Shown here: positions 11,561 to 21,581 of the stretch, piece by piece | Numbering within the stretch: position 1 is the first letter of the stretch | Layout of the letters: every line of letters begins with the position of its first letter | Source of the DNA: Micromonospora coxensis | Lineage (GTDB): Bacteria; Actinomycetota; Actinomycetes; Mycobacteriales; Micromonosporaceae | Length of the DNA stretch: 64,000 bases | NCBI RefSeq assembly: GCF_900090295.1 | Contig: NZ_LT607753.1 | Span: 1,612,001-1,676,000 of the forward strand | Direction of reading: 5' to 3' | Program-made: the position numbers and the translations under genes | The notes under the pieces: model-generated | Told to the model about the DNA's origin: nothing | The model's input: the letters and a program-made list of their open reading frames with translations, nothing else | Databases searched by the model: none

Positions 11561-12402
11561 TGAATCCCGAGCACAGTGAGCTGTTCGCCCGGTTGGAGCG
11601 CTTCTACGACGCGGTGCCCCGCGACGCGGCCCGCGGCGAGGAACACGGCGGTCTCGTCCTGTTCGTCCGGGACGGCGCCGGCTGGCCGTTCTACGCCCGC
11701 CCCCGGCTGGACGCCACCGCGCCGCCCTCGCTGGCCGACGTGGCCGCCGTACGGGAGCGGCAGCGGGAGCTGGGCCTGCCGGAGGCCTTCGAATGGGTGC
11801 ACGAGACCACCCCGGACCTGCTCGCGGTGGCCCGCGCGGCGGGGCTGGGCGTGCTGGAGGCGCCGCTGATGGTGCTCGACCCGGAACACCTGCCCGACCC
11901 GGCGACGCTCACCGACGTACCGGTGCGGGTGCTGGACCCGGACGCGCCTGGCTTCGCCGCCGACGTGGCCGCCCGCCGCGCGGTCGCCGCGGTCGGCTTC
12001 GCCGCCGCCGGCACCGCCCGTGGCGAGGCCGGACCGGCCGAGCGGGACGCCGCGGTGACCGAGCTGGACGTGGCCGCGCTGGACGAGGAGCGGGCCCGGA
12101 TCGCCGACGGACGCCGGCTGTCGGTGCTGGCCGGCACGCCGACCGACGGCGCCCTCGCCAGCGGGATGGCGATGCGGGTCGACGACGTCGCCGAGATCGC
12201 CGGGGTGGCCACCCTGCCGACCGCCCGCCGCCGGGGCCTGGGCGCGGCGGTCACCGCCACCCTCGCCCGCGAACTGCGCGCCGCCGGCACCGAGCTGGTC
12301 TTCCTCTCCGCCGGCAGCGAGGACATCGCCCGGGTCTACCTGCGGGTCGGCTTCCGCCGCGTCGGCACCGCCTGCATCGCCGAACCCACCGCCCTCATCT
12401 GA
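11560..12402 (+). CDS. GNAT-family acetyltransferase
   Basis: A 280-residue protein whose C-terminal half (about residues 190-270) has the GNAT fold: a beta strand, then VATLPTARRRGLGAAVT, matching the R/Q-x-x-G-x-G/A acetyl-CoA pyrophosphate loop, and VYLRVGFRRVG, the conserved helix-strand end. The N-terminal half is more divergent and may be a second, degenerate GNAT domain, as in many actinomycete proteins of this length. It would move an acetyl group from acetyl-CoA to an amine; the acceptor is unknown. The gene is monocistronic, divergent from gltB and probably leaderless. Confidence 0.85.
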   Translation: MNPEHSELFARLERFYDAVPRDAARGEEHGGLVLFVRDGAGWPFYARPRLDATAPPSLADVAAVRERQRELGLPEAFEWVHETTPDLLAVARAAGLGVLEAPLMVLDPEHLPDPATLTDVPVRVLDPDAPGFAADVAARRAVAAVGFAAAGTARGEAGPAERDAAVTELDVAALDEERARIADGRRLSVLAGTPTDGALASGMAMRVDDVAEIAGVATLPTARRRGLGAAVTATLARELRAAGTELVFLSAGSEDIARVYLRVGFRRVGTACIAEPTALI

Positions 12403-12458
12403 CACCCCTCCCCCGGCCCCCTCGCGCCTGTCCGCCCCGCGCGGCCCGGCGGACAGCG

Positions 12459-12521
12459 CGGTGATCAAGAGGTTTGCGCACTGCGCCTCGGCGTGTCGTC
12501 ACGCAAACTTCTTGATCACCG
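12459..12521. terminator. Long inverted repeat between convergent genes
   Basis: Two 20-bp arms (12459-12478 and 12502-12521, one mismatch) contain GTGATCAAG and TTTGCG and surround a 23-base loop. It lies between the convergent GNAT and monooxygenase genes, where a shared terminator is expected. The lower GC content and length of the arms are unlike the other hairpins here, so it may also be a dispersed repeat. Confidence 0.65.
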
Positions 12522-12584
12522 AAGCACGGGGTGCCGGGCGCGGGACCGGCCGGCGGGTGGGTGGGGGGTGGGGGGATCGAGGGG

Positions 12585-13781
12585 TCAGGGGGTGTGGGTG
12601 GGGGGTCGCCACTGGGCGGCGGAGGCGGCGGCGCTGGAGAGCAGGCGGGGGTTGATCGTGCCCAGGGCGGCGTCGCGGGCCCGCAGCGCCAGCCGGCCAC
12701 GGGCCTGCAGGACCGCCGACATCCGGCGGGTCTGCCGGACCACGGTCGCCGCGCGGGGCCGGCGCAGCCGGTCGTACGCCTGCACGGCGTCGGGCAGCCG
12801 GGACTCGCGCAGCAGCGACGACAGGGTGGCCGCGTCCTCGAAGGCGAGGCAGGCGCCCTGCCCGAGGTGCGGCGGCATGGCGTGCGCCGCGTCGCCGAGC
12901 AGCACCACCCCACCCGGCCCGGCCGGGAAGCCGTACGCCCGGGGCAGCGGCCGCAGCTCGCGGACCTCCTGCTGGACCAGGTCGTCCGGCTCGGTGGCGT
13001 CGAGCAGCTCGCCGACCGGGGCGGGCCAGCCCGCGTACCAGCGCTTGAGCAGGGCGAGCTGGGTCTCCGCCGGTTCGGGGCGGGGTGCGCCGGCGGCGGT
13101 GGCCACCCAGTAGATGCCGCCCCGGCGGGACGCGCCGGAGGAGCCGCGCTCGCCCAGCGAGGCGGCCACGAAGCGGTAGCCGGCCCCCAGCACCTCCCCG
13201 CCGAGCGGCTGGTCGGCGGGGAGTCTCGGGGCCCGGTACCAGGGGATCACCGCCCGCCAGGAGGCGGAGCCGGAGCTGACCACGGCCGCCTCGGGGGCGA
13301 GCTGGCGGCGTACCGCGCTGTCGGTGCCGTCGGCCGCGACCACCAGGTCGGCCTCGACCAGGTGGCGGCCCGCGCCGACCGCCGGGCGCTCACCGGAGCG
13401 GGCCCGTACGGTGTCCACGGCCACTCCGGTACGCAGCTCCACCCGGTCGCCGAGACCGGCGATCAGGGCGTCGTGCAGGTCCTCCCGGTGCACCACCACC
13501 GGCATCCGGTCGGCCGGGGTGGGGCGTGGCTGCACCAGCCAGTGGCCGTCGGGGCGGCGTACCCCGCCGTCGGGCAGCGCGGTGGCGATGGCGTCGAGGC
13601 CCGCGCCGAGGCCCAGGGCGTGCAGGGCGCGGACCCCGTTGGGCCAGAGCACCACGGCTGTCGGTTCCGGGCGGACCCGGTCGGCCCGTTCGAGCACGGT
13701 GACCTGCCAGCCGGAGCGGGCCAGCGCGCCGGCCACCGCCAGGCCACCGAGTCCGGCGCCGACCACCACCGCGGTACGCAT
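12585..13781 (-). CDS. FAD-dependent monooxygenase (PHBH/UbiH type)
   Basis: A 398-residue flavoprotein. The N-terminal dinucleotide-binding motif is GAGLGGLAVAG (about residues 8-18), a DG-type motif (VAADGTDSAVR) follows near 155, and the FAD ribityl motif GDAAHAMPPHLGQGA is near 290. These are the three fingerprints of single-component aromatic hydroxylases. It should use NAD(P)H and O2 to hydroxylate an organic substrate that is not known. It begins with ATG at 13781, 12 bases after the lgt stop, and so is probably co-transcribed with lgt, though no functional link is apparent. Confidence 0.9.
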   Translation of the reverse strand: MRTAVVVGAGLGGLAVAGALARSGWQVTVLERADRVRPEPTAVVLWPNGVRALHALGLGAGLDAIATALPDGGVRRPDGHWLVQPRPTPADRMPVVVHREDLHDALIAGLGDRVELRTGVAVDTVRARSGERPAVGAGRHLVEADLVVAADGTDSAVRRQLAPEAAVVSSGSASWRAVIPWYRAPRLPADQPLGGEVLGAGYRFVAASLGERGSSGASRRGGIYWVATAAGAPRPEPAETQLALLKRWYAGWPAPVGELLDATEPDDLVQQEVRELRPLPRAYGFPAGPGGVVLLGDAAHAMPPHLGQGACLAFEDAATLSSLLRESRLPDAVQAYDRLRRPRAATVVRQTRRMSAVLQARGRLALRARDAALGTINPRLLSSAAASAAQWRPPTHTP

Positions 13782-13793
13782 GCCCCGCCCCGC

Positions 13794-14948
13794 TCAGCTG
13801 TCCCGGTCGGCGGGACGGGCGCCGGCCGCGCCGGCCCGGTCGTCCCGTTGCGGCGCGTCGTCGTCCGGGTGGTCGGCGTCCTCGTCCGGGTGCGCCGCCG
13901 GCGCGTCGGTCGCGGTGGGCGGCGCGTCGGCGGGCGGCACCTCGCCCGTCTCCTGGTACGCGCGGAACTGCTCCTCGTCCACCGTCCGGTAGCCCTCCGG
14001 CGCGGCGGCCCGCGCGCCGTGCTCGGCGCGGGAGAGGTCGACCTGGGAGACGTCCCCGCCGGGCGGCGGGACCGGGGCCGGGGCGCCGACCGGGATCAGG
14101 TACTCGCGCGGGCCCCGCACCCGCAGGAAGTAGATCAGCGCGCCGAGGAACACCAGCGCGGCGGTCCAGACGTTGATCCGGACGCCGAGGATCTCGTTCG
14201 CCTCGTCGGTGCGCATGATCTCGATCCAGAACCGGCCGGCGGTGTAGCCCATCACGTACAGCGCGAACGCCCGGCCCCGGCCCAGCTTGAGTCGCCGGTC
14301 GAGGACGAGCACCAGGGCGGCGACGCCGACGTTCCAGATCGCCTCGTAGAGGAAGGTCGGGTGGTAGAGCCCCGGCAGCAGGATCGGGTTGCCGGCCTCG
14401 TCGACCTGGGCCTGGCCCGGGTTGGCGGAGTCCATCTTGTGGACCTCCAGCCCCCAGGGCAGGGTGGTCCGGCCGCCGTACAGCTCGTTGTTGAACCAGT
14501 TGCCGAACCGGCCGACGGCCTGGGCCAGCGGCAGGCCCGGCGCGAGCGCGTCGGCCACCACGGCGAACGGGATGCCGAGCTGCCGGGCGGCGATCCACGC
14601 GCCGACCGCGCCACCGGCGACCGCGCCCCAGATGCCGAGACCGCCCTCCCAGATGTAGAGCGCCTTCAGCGGCTCGCCGCCGGCGCCGAAGTACTTCTCC
14701 GGCGAGGTGATCACGTGGTAGATCCGGGCGCCGATGATGCCGGCCGGGACCGCCCAGACCGCGATGTCGAGCACCGCGCCGGGGGCCACCCCGCGCTGGC
14801 GCAGCCGACGTTCGGTGAGCCAGCAGGCCAGCACGATGCCGAGGATGATGCAGAGCGCGTACGCCCGGATCGGCACCGGCCCGAGTTGCCAGACCGCGGT
14901 GCTCGGGCTCGGCAGGGCTGCCTGGGGAATCGACGAGGCGAGGGTCAC
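13794..14948 (-). CDS. lgt: Prolipoprotein diacylglyceryl transferase
   Basis: Lgt transfers a diacylglyceryl group from phosphatidylglycerol to the lipobox cysteine of preprolipoproteins at the inner face of the membrane. The 384-residue protein has about seven membrane segments and the Lgt signature AVGRFGNWFNNELYG near residues 140-155. Its last 110 or so residues are a charged, disordered tail rich in Pro, Ala and Asp, common in actinobacterial Lgt. I chose the GTG at 14948 because TAGCCT stands 8 bases upstream, a leaderless layout; the longer frame to 15065 would add 39 residues with no homology features and overlap the divergent Nudix gene. Confidence 0.93.
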   Translation of the reverse strand: MTLASSIPQAALPSPSTAVWQLGPVPIRAYALCIILGIVLACWLTERRLRQRGVAPGAVLDIAVWAVPAGIIGARIYHVITSPEKYFGAGGEPLKALYIWEGGLGIWGAVAGGAVGAWIAARQLGIPFAVVADALAPGLPLAQAVGRFGNWFNNELYGGRTTLPWGLEVHKMDSANPGQAQVDEAGNPILLPGLYHPTFLYEAIWNVGVAALVLVLDRRLKLGRGRAFALYVMGYTAGRFWIEIMRTDEANEILGVRINVWTAALVFLGALIYFLRVRGPREYLIPVGAPAPVPPPGGDVSQVDLSRAEHGARAAAPEGYRTVDEEQFRAYQETGEVPPADAPPTATDAPAAHPDEDADHPDDDAPQRDDRAGAAGARPADRDS

Positions 14949-15014
14949 GGGTGCACAGGCTACCGTTGCGGACCGCGTTCGCGGCACCCCGGTCCGCGTG
15001 GTGACGCGCCTCGG

Positions 15015-15043
15015 GTGACACCCGGTGTCGCGGTCCGTACCCT
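15015..15043 (+). promoter_or_regulatory. Promoter of the Nudix gene, leaderless
   Basis: GTGACA (15015-15020) and TACCCT (15038-15043) are separated by 17 bases, close to the ideal housekeeping sigma promoter. The ATG at 15052 begins 8 bases after the minus-10 box, so the transcript is probably leaderless. Confidence 0.55.
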
Positions 15044-15051
15044 CTTCGGGT

Positions 15052-15537
15052 ATGACCGGGCTCACCTGGGCGGTCGCGGCGGTCGTGACGGACGACGGCG
15101 GTCGGGTGCTGCTCTGCCGGGGTGGGCGGCGGTGGGCGCTGCCCGGCGGGCGGTTGCGCCGCCCGGCCTGCCCGGCCGGCGCGGTGGCCGACGAGATCCG
15201 GCGGGAGACCGGCCGGTCGGTCGAGGTGACCGGCCTGGTGGGGATCTACCACCTCTCCGACGCGCCCTGCTGGCGGCCGGCCGCGCCCGGGGCGGCGCCC
15301 GACGTGCTGGTGCACGTCTTCCGGGCCCGGGTCCTCGCCCGGCCCGACGCCGGTCCGCCGGCCGGGTGCGCACTGGGCTGGCACCGGCCGCAGGCGTTAC
15401 CGGAACAGGTCACCCCGGTGACCCGGGCGGCGGTGGCCGACGCGCTGGCCGGCCGGTGGGGAGTGCTGCGCGACCTGCGTCCCGACGACCCCGCGCAGGC
15501 CGCCGTCGGATCGGCGGCGGCAGAGCAGCGGCCGTGA
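15052..15537 (+). CDS. Nudix-fold protein with a degenerate Nudix box
   Basis: A 161-residue protein with the Nudix fold: strand-rich start (TWAVAAVVTDDGGRVLLC), then a region that aligns without gaps to the Nudix box, from PGGRLRRP to ADEIRRETG (about residues 31-54). Several key positions are changed: the conserved Glu after PGGxxE is Arg, the Arg of the REUxEE core is Asp, and the first of the paired Glu residues is Arg. Only two of the usual metal ligands remain. It may still hydrolyse a nucleoside diphosphate derivative, or may be a non-catalytic Nudix protein. The ATG at 15052 fits the promoter better than a GTG at 15025. Monocistronic, divergent from lgt. Confidence 0.75.
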   Translation: MTGLTWAVAAVVTDDGGRVLLCRGGRRWALPGGRLRRPACPAGAVADEIRRETGRSVEVTGLVGIYHLSDAPCWRPAAPGAAPDVLVHVFRARVLARPDAGPPAGCALGWHRPQALPEQVTPVTRAAVADALAGRWGVLRDLRPDDPAQAAVGSAAAEQRP

Positions 15538-15584
15538 GCCGCCGCCGGGGCAGGGCGTCACCGGGACGGGACGCCGCCCGGGCC

Positions 15585-15647
15585 GGGCGACGCCAAGGTG
15601 CTGCCGGGACAGGGCGACGCCAAGGTGCTGCCGCGACAGGGCGACGG
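15585..15647. repeat. Tandem 27-bp repeat downstream of the Nudix gene
   Basis: Two 27-bp units (15585-15611 and 15612-15638, one difference) and the first 9 bases of a third lie in the 158-bp gap between the convergent Nudix and trpA genes. No separate terminator was recognised. Confidence 0.75.
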
Positions 15648-15695
15648 CAGGCGGGGTGCCGGGCAGGGGCGGGGTGCCGGCGGGGTGCCGGCGGG

Positions 15696-16499
15696 TCAGC
15701 GGGCCGGGTGGCGGACGCCCTCGGCGAGGTCGGCGCTGAGCGCCCGCAGCGCGGCCAGCCCGGCCGCCTGGTCCGGGGCTTCCAGCAGGCAGCGGATCAG
15801 GGCGCTGCCCACGATGACCGCGTCGGCGTACCCGGCGACGGTCGCGGCCTGGGCGCCGGTGCCGACGCCGAGACCGACGCCGACCGGCAGGTCGGTGACC
15901 TCCCGGAGCCGGGAGACCAGGACCGGCGCGGCGTCCGAGGTCCGCGCCCGGGCCCCGGTGACGCCCATGACGGCGGTGGCGTAGACGAAGCCCCGGCAGT
16001 GCGCGACGGTCATCTTCAGCCGGGCGTCGGTGGACGACGGCGAGACCAGGAAGGTGCGGTCCAGGCCGTGCGCGTCCGAGGCGGCCAGCCACTCGCCGGC
16101 CTCGTCCGGGATCAGGTCCGGGGTGATCAGGCCGGTGCCGCCGGCGGCGGCGAGGTCACGGGCGAACGCGTCGACGCCGTACTGCTCGATCGGGTTCCAG
16201 TAGGTCATGGTGACCACCGGCGCGCCGGTCGCCGCGACCGCCTCGACGATGCGCAGGGTGTCCGCCGTGCGGACACCGCCGGCCAGGGCGATGTCGCTGG
16301 CCTTCTGGATCACCGGCCCGTCCATCACCGGGTCGGAGTACGGGATCTCCACCTCGACGACGTCCACGCCCGCCTCGACCATGGCGGTCATCGCGGCGAT
16401 GCTGCCCTCGACGGTCGGGAAGCCGGCCGGCATGCAGCCCACCAGCACGGCCCGCCCGTCGGCGCGGGCCTTGTCGAAGGCCACCCCGATCCGGCTCAC
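15696..16499 (-). CDS. trpA: Tryptophan synthase alpha subunit
   Basis: TrpA splits indole-3-glycerol phosphate to indole and glyceraldehyde 3-phosphate; indole then tunnels to TrpB. The 267-residue TIM barrel is of normal length and holds both catalytic acids: the Glu in VDVVEVEIPYSDP (about residue 50) and the Asp shortly after, in the SDP segment. The phosphate-binding GVGLGVGTGAQA is near residue 211. The GTG start at 16499 lies 4 bases after the trpB stop, so the two subunits are co-translated. Confidence 0.97.
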   Translation of the reverse strand: MSRIGVAFDKARADGRAVLVGCMPAGFPTVEGSIAAMTAMVEAGVDVVEVEIPYSDPVMDGPVIQKASDIALAGGVRTADTLRIVEAVAATGAPVVTMTYWNPIEQYGVDAFARDLAAAGGTGLITPDLIPDEAGEWLAASDAHGLDRTFLVSPSSTDARLKMTVAHCRGFVYATAVMGVTGARARTSDAAPVLVSRLREVTDLPVGVGLGVGTGAQAATVAGYADAVIVGSALIRCLLEAPDQAAGLAALRALSADLAEGVRHPAR

Positions 16500-16503
16500 G
16501 CTC

Positions 16504-17739
<1,236 letters not shown>

Positions 17740-17768
17740 GGCGGTGATCCTCTCGCGGGTGTCGAAGG

Positions 17769-18659
17769 TCAGCGCACCGGGCGGGGCGTGGCCGGGTGGT
17801 TACCGGCGTTGACCAGCTCGGCGACCGCCTCGCGCGGGCTCTTCTGGGTGACCAGACCCTCCCCGACCAGGACGGCGTCGGCGCCGGCCGAGGCGTACCG
17901 GATCAGGTCGTGCGGGCCGCGCACGCCGGACTCGGCGATCTTGACGACGCTGCTGGGCAGGCCGGGTGCGATCCGCTCGAAGACGGACCGGTCGACCTCC
18001 AGGGTACGCAGGTCACGGGCGTTGACCCCGATCACCTGCGCGCCGGCCTCCAGGGCCCGGTCGGCCTCCTCCTCGGTGTGCACCTCGACCAGCGCGCACA
18101 TGCCGAGCGACTCGATGCGCTCCAGCAGGCCGACCAGCACGTTCTGCTCCAGCGCGGCGACGATCAGCAGCACCAGGTCGGCGCCGTGCGCACGGGCCTC
18201 GTGGATCTGGTAGCTGGAGACCACGAAGTCCTTGCGCAGCACCGGGACCTGCACGGCGGCCCGGACGGCGGCCAGGTCGTCGAGGGAGCCGCCGAACCAG
18301 CGCCCCTCGGTCAGCACGCTGATCGCCCGGGCACCGCCGGAGGCGTACTGGCCGGCCAGGTCGGCCGGGTCGGCGATCTCGGCCAGCCGGCCCTTGGACG
18401 GCGACGACCGCTTGACCTCGGCGATCACCGCCACGCCGGGCTTGCGCAGGGCCGCGTACGCGTCCAGCGGCGGCGGCGCGGCGGCGGCCAGTTCGCGGAT
18501 CCGCTCCAGCGGAACCTGCTCCTGTCGCCGCGCCACGTCCTCGCGGACGCCGGCCAGGATCTCGTCGAGCACGCTTCCGGACGCTGCCGGACCGGCCCCG
18601 TCCCCCTCCGCGTGCGCATGCTCAGCAGTCACCAACGGACTCCCCTCTCCGGGTGTCAT
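17769..18659 (-). CDS. trpC: Indole-3-glycerol phosphate synthase
   Basis: TrpC closes the indole ring of CdRP to give indole-3-glycerol phosphate. The barrel holds the expected motifs: [13 protein letters not shown] (catalytic Lys), [19 protein letters not shown] and AESGVRGP. With 296 residues it has an N-terminal extension of about 25 residues compared with the family. The ATG at 18659 has TAGCAT 6 bases upstream, a leaderless promoter; an internal GTG at 18632 has an AGGGGAG ribosome binding site and would give the usual length. Both may be used. It heads the trpC-trpB-trpA transcript. Confidence 0.95.
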   Translation of the reverse strand: MTPGEGSPLVTAEHAHAEGDGAGPAASGSVLDEILAGVREDVARRQEQVPLERIRELAAAAPPPLDAYAALRKPGVAVIAEVKRSSPSKGRLAEIADPADLAGQYASGGARAISVLTEGRWFGGSLDDLAAVRAAVQVPVLRKDFVVSSYQIHEARAHGADLVLLIVAALEQNVLVGLLERIESLGMCALVEVHTEEEADRALEAGAQVIGVNARDLRTLEVDRSVFERIAPGLPSSVVKIAESGVRGPHDLIRYASAGADAVLVGEGLVTQKSPREAVAELVNAGNHPATPRPVR

Positions 18660-19061
18660 GGGCCGATGCTAGGGGGCGCCACCTGGCGACGGGTGCCGGG
18701 GGTATGGCGCTCCTCACGGAATGGGCTGTGGCATGATGGCCGACTTCCGGTGAACACCGGGTCACGCAGCGCCACCGCGCCGATCGACCGGCGTCACCGG
18801 CGCCCGCGGCGCGACCCCTCCCGGCCCATCGACCGACGCCCATGGACCATGAGACCACGCCGGCCGCCGGTCCGCATCACGGCGACGGCCGTCGATGCTG
18901 TGACCAAGCTCAAGGATGAACGGCCCTACCCAGGTCGTTCGCCCCGATGGACAGTTGATCCGCCCGTCACCGCGGCGAAACGTGAGCCGGGCAGCCTGGG
19001 ACCAGGGCAGACTCGAAGACGCGCCTGCCGACCGTCGGACTTCTCGTGTGGGGTGACCACC
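18660..19061. other. 402-bp gene-free gap inside the trp region
   Basis: This gap separates trpC from the small opposite-strand gene at 19062. A frame at 18916-19056 could encode 46 residues, and the small gene's frame could be extended back to a GTG at 18750, but both have poor codon use (many non-G/C third bases) and no ribosome binding site. The trpC minus-10 box lies at its left end. I see no attenuator or T-box. The gap probably holds two divergent promoters. Confidence 0.5.
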
Positions 19062-19331
19062 ATGAGCACTACGGGACCGAACCCGACCCTCGACATCACC
19101 ACCATCTCCCGGACCGTCGCGTCGCTCGCCGTCGGCGTGGTGCACACCCTCGAACGCGCCGTGGTGGGCGAGAGCCGGATGCGGACCGCCCGGGGCAACG
19201 CGTGGGAGGCGGTCTGCGCCGACCGGGCCCGCGCCGACCAGCGCGCCGAACTGGACCGCCTCGTCGCCGAGCTGGCCGCCGCGCGGGCCGCCGCCCGGGA
19301 CCGCCGCGAGGTCCGGCAGCCGGTCAGCTGA
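19062..19331 (+). CDS. Small protein of unknown function (89 aa)
   Basis: An 89-residue protein with a helical character: a hydrophobic-to-amphipathic N-terminal half (residues 10-30) and an Ala/Arg/Glu-rich C-terminal half that could form a coiled coil. Third codon positions are almost all G or C from the ATG at 19062 onward, which marks it as real and sets the start. It lies on the opposite strand within the trp block and its last 8 bases overlap the end of the trp-associated membrane protein gene. I do not recognise the family. Confidence 0.65.
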   Translation: MSTTGPNPTLDITTISRTVASLAVGVVHTLERAVVGESRMRTARGNAWEAVCADRARADQRAELDRLVAELAAARAAARDRREVRQPVS

Positions 19332-19911
19332 CCGTCGGGTCCTCACCCCGGTCGAGCGCGTCCCACGCCTCCCGGGTGCCCCGCTCCGTCGCCGGCCGCC
19401 CGTCGGGCGTCGACCGCGGCCCGCTGCGGCGCTCGTAGCGGGCGCCCATCGCCGGCCACCGGTCACCGCGCAGCGCGGTCAGCCCCCCGCCGACGGCCAC
19501 CAGCACCCCGCCGAGCAGGCAGAACGCCGGCCACTGCCGGCTCACCTCGCCGCCGAGGTCGGCGGCCAGCCCGTAGCCGCCGCCGGCCGCCACGGCCAGG
19601 CCGAGCAGCGCCAGCAGCGCGCCGAGCAGCCGCCGTAGGCGGGCCCGGGTGGCCAGCACCGCGCCACCGCCGGCCAGCGCGACCAGCGCCAGCGCGGACA
19701 GCCAGGGCAGCAGGTCGGCCCCGGAGCGGTCCTGGCGGGTCGCCGGCAGCGATCCCCGGCCGACGACCTCCACCGACCAGGTGCGGGTCGCCGCCCAGAA
19801 GGCCAGGCCCGCGCCGGCCAGGCAGAGCAGCACCGCGTACGTCAGCTCGCGCCGGCCCCGGTCGGCGGGGGCGTGGCCGCGCGGAGCCGACGGACCGGCC
19901 GACCCGGTCAT
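19324..19911 (-). CDS. Tryptophan-operon-associated membrane protein
   Basis: A 195-residue membrane protein with four hydrophobic segments (about residues 22-42, 70-90, 97-117 and 128-150) and a charged C-terminal tail of some 40 residues. Position just after trpE and this layout match the actinobacterial family TIGR02234 (Trp_oprn_chp), found in trp operons but without a proven role. The ATG at 19911 gives a short charged start; a GTG at 19920 in frame is also possible. It follows trpE by 70 bases and overlaps the small convergent gene by 8 bases. Confidence 0.85.
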   Translation of the reverse strand: MTGSAGPSAPRGHAPADRGRRELTYAVLLCLAGAGLAFWAATRTWSVEVVGRGSLPATRQDRSGADLLPWLSALALVALAGGGAVLATRARLRRLLGALLALLGLAVAAGGGYGLAADLGGEVSRQWPAFCLLGGVLVAVGGGLTALRGDRWPAMGARYERRSGPRSTPDGRPATERGTREAWDALDRGEDPTVS

Positions 19912-19981
19912 CGCGACCACCGCGCGGGCGTGGCGGGCCGGCGGCGCGCGGCGACCGGCCGTGCGGCCGGGTCCGCGGCGC

Positions 19982-21535
19982 TCACCGGGCCGGCCGCAGG
20001 GTCTCGGCGGCGGCGATGGCGGCGAGCACCGCGGCGGCCTTGTCCCGGGTCTCCCGGTCCTCCGCGGCCGGATCGGAATCGGCCACCACCCCGGCGCCGG
20101 CCTGCACGTACGCCCGTCCGTCGCGGATCAGCGCGGTCCGGATGGCGATCGCCATGTCCAGGTCGCCACCGAAGCCGAAGTAGCCGACGGTGCCGCCGTA
20201 GAGGCCCCGGCGGACCGGCTCCAGCTCCTCGATGATCTCCATGGCGCGCACCTTCGGGGCACCGGAGAGCGTGCCGGCCGGGAAGGTCGCGGCCAGCGCG
20301 TCGAAGGCGCTGCGGTCCGCGCGCAGCGTGCCCTCCACGGTGGAGACGATGTGCATGACGTGGCTGTACCGCTCGATGGTGGCGAACTCGGGCACCTGCA
20401 CGGTGCCGGCCCGGCAGACCCGGCCCAGGTCGTTGCGGCCCAGGTCGACCAGCATGACGTGCTCGGAGCGCTCCTTCGGGTCGGCGAGCAGCTCGGCGGC
20501 GAGCCGGGCGTCGGCCTCCGGGGTGGCGCCGCGTGGGCGGGTGCCCGCGATCGGGTGCAGCAGCGCCCGCCGCTCGCCGTCCGCGCCGGCGGTGACCTTC
20601 AGGTGCGCCTCCGGGGACGAGCCGACGATGTCGAAGCCGTCGAAGCGCAGCAGGTACATGTACGGGCTGGGGTTGGTGGTGCGCAGCACCCGGTAGACGT
20701 CCAGCGGGTCGGCGTGGGTGTCCCGCTCGAAACGCTGGGCCAGCACGATCTGGAAGCACTCGCCGGCCCGGATCGCCTCCTTGGCCTCCTCGACGGCCTT
20801 GCGGTAGCCGCCGTCGGGCGTCCGGCTGACCACCTCGCCGGCCGGGCGGCGGGCGACCGTGGAGATCATGGGCGGAATCGGACGCGACAGCGCGGTGGTC
20901 ATCGCGTCCAGCCGCCCCACCGCGTGGTGGTACGCCGCCGTGACGGCGGTGTCCCGGTCCGGGTCGTCGAGCGGGGGCAGCACCGCGTTGGCGACCAGGA
21001 TCGCCGAGCCGTCGTAGTGGTCGAGCACCACCAGGTCGGTGGCGAGCATCATGCCCAGCTCCGGCAGGGCGAGGTCGTCCTCGGTCAGCTCGGGCAGTCG
21101 CTCGAACCGCCGGATCAGGTCGTACCCGAGGTAGCCGACCATGCCGCCGGTCAGCGGCGGCAGCGCCCCGCCCGGGTCCTGGACCGGGCCGGCGAGCGCC
21201 TCGACGGTCTCGCGCAGCACCCGCACCGGGTCGCCGGAGGTCGGCACGCCGGCCGGCGGGGTGCCGGTCCAGCGGGCCTCGCCGTCGGCCTCGACCAGGG
21301 TGGCGCTGCTCCGCACCCCGATGAACGAGTACCGGGACCAGGCCATCCCGGCCGAGCCCACGCCCTGCTCGGCGGACTCCAGCAGGAAGGTGCCCGGGCC
21401 GCCGGCGAGCTTGCGGTAGACGCCGACCGGCGTCTCCGCGTCGGCCAGCAGCCGCCGGGTCACCGGCACCACCCGCCACCGGGCGGCCAGCGCGGTGAAG
21501 GCGTCGAGGTCGGGGCTGAGCGTGCCGTCGGTCAT
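19982..21535 (-). CDS. trpE: Anthranilate synthase component I
   Basis: TrpE makes anthranilate from chorismate using ammonia supplied by a glutaminase subunit (TrpG), which is not in this window. The 517-residue protein has the chorismate-binding C-terminal domain with PSPYMYLLRFDGFDIVGSSPE, PIAGTRPRG and AGAGVVADSDP, and the N-terminal regulatory segment with LLESAEQG, the tryptophan-feedback region. It is not fused to TrpG. It begins 46 bases after the hisI portion of the upstream fusion gene, so the two are likely in one operon. No leader peptide was seen upstream. Confidence 0.96.
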   Translation of the reverse strand: MTDGTLSPDLDAFTALAARWRVVPVTRRLLADAETPVGVYRKLAGGPGTFLLESAEQGVGSAGMAWSRYSFIGVRSSATLVEADGEARWTGTPPAGVPTSGDPVRVLRETVEALAGPVQDPGGALPPLTGGMVGYLGYDLIRRFERLPELTEDDLALPELGMMLATDLVVLDHYDGSAILVANAVLPPLDDPDRDTAVTAAYHHAVGRLDAMTTALSRPIPPMISTVARRPAGEVVSRTPDGGYRKAVEEAKEAIRAGECFQIVLAQRFERDTHADPLDVYRVLRTTNPSPYMYLLRFDGFDIVGSSPEAHLKVTAGADGERRALLHPIAGTRPRGATPEADARLAAELLADPKERSEHVMLVDLGRNDLGRVCRAGTVQVPEFATIERYSHVMHIVSTVEGTLRADRSAFDALAATFPAGTLSGAPKVRAMEIIEELEPVRRGLYGGTVGYFGFGGDLDMAIAIRTALIRDGRAYVQAGAGVVADSDPAAEDRETRDKAAAVLAAIAAAETLRPAR

Positions 21536-21581
21536 CGCGGGGCCTGCCTTTCGTCTGCGACCGGGGTGCCGCGCCGCGCGC

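Noticed and set aside
18916..19056. A 46-residue ORF upstream of the small trp-block gene
   Set aside because: Poor codon bias, no ribosome binding site, no recognisable features.
18750..19061. N-terminal extension of the 89-residue protein back to GTG 18750
   Set aside because: The extension has many codons ending in A or T and an Arg/Pro-rich translation, unlike the body of the gene, and has no ribosome binding site or well-placed minus-10 box.
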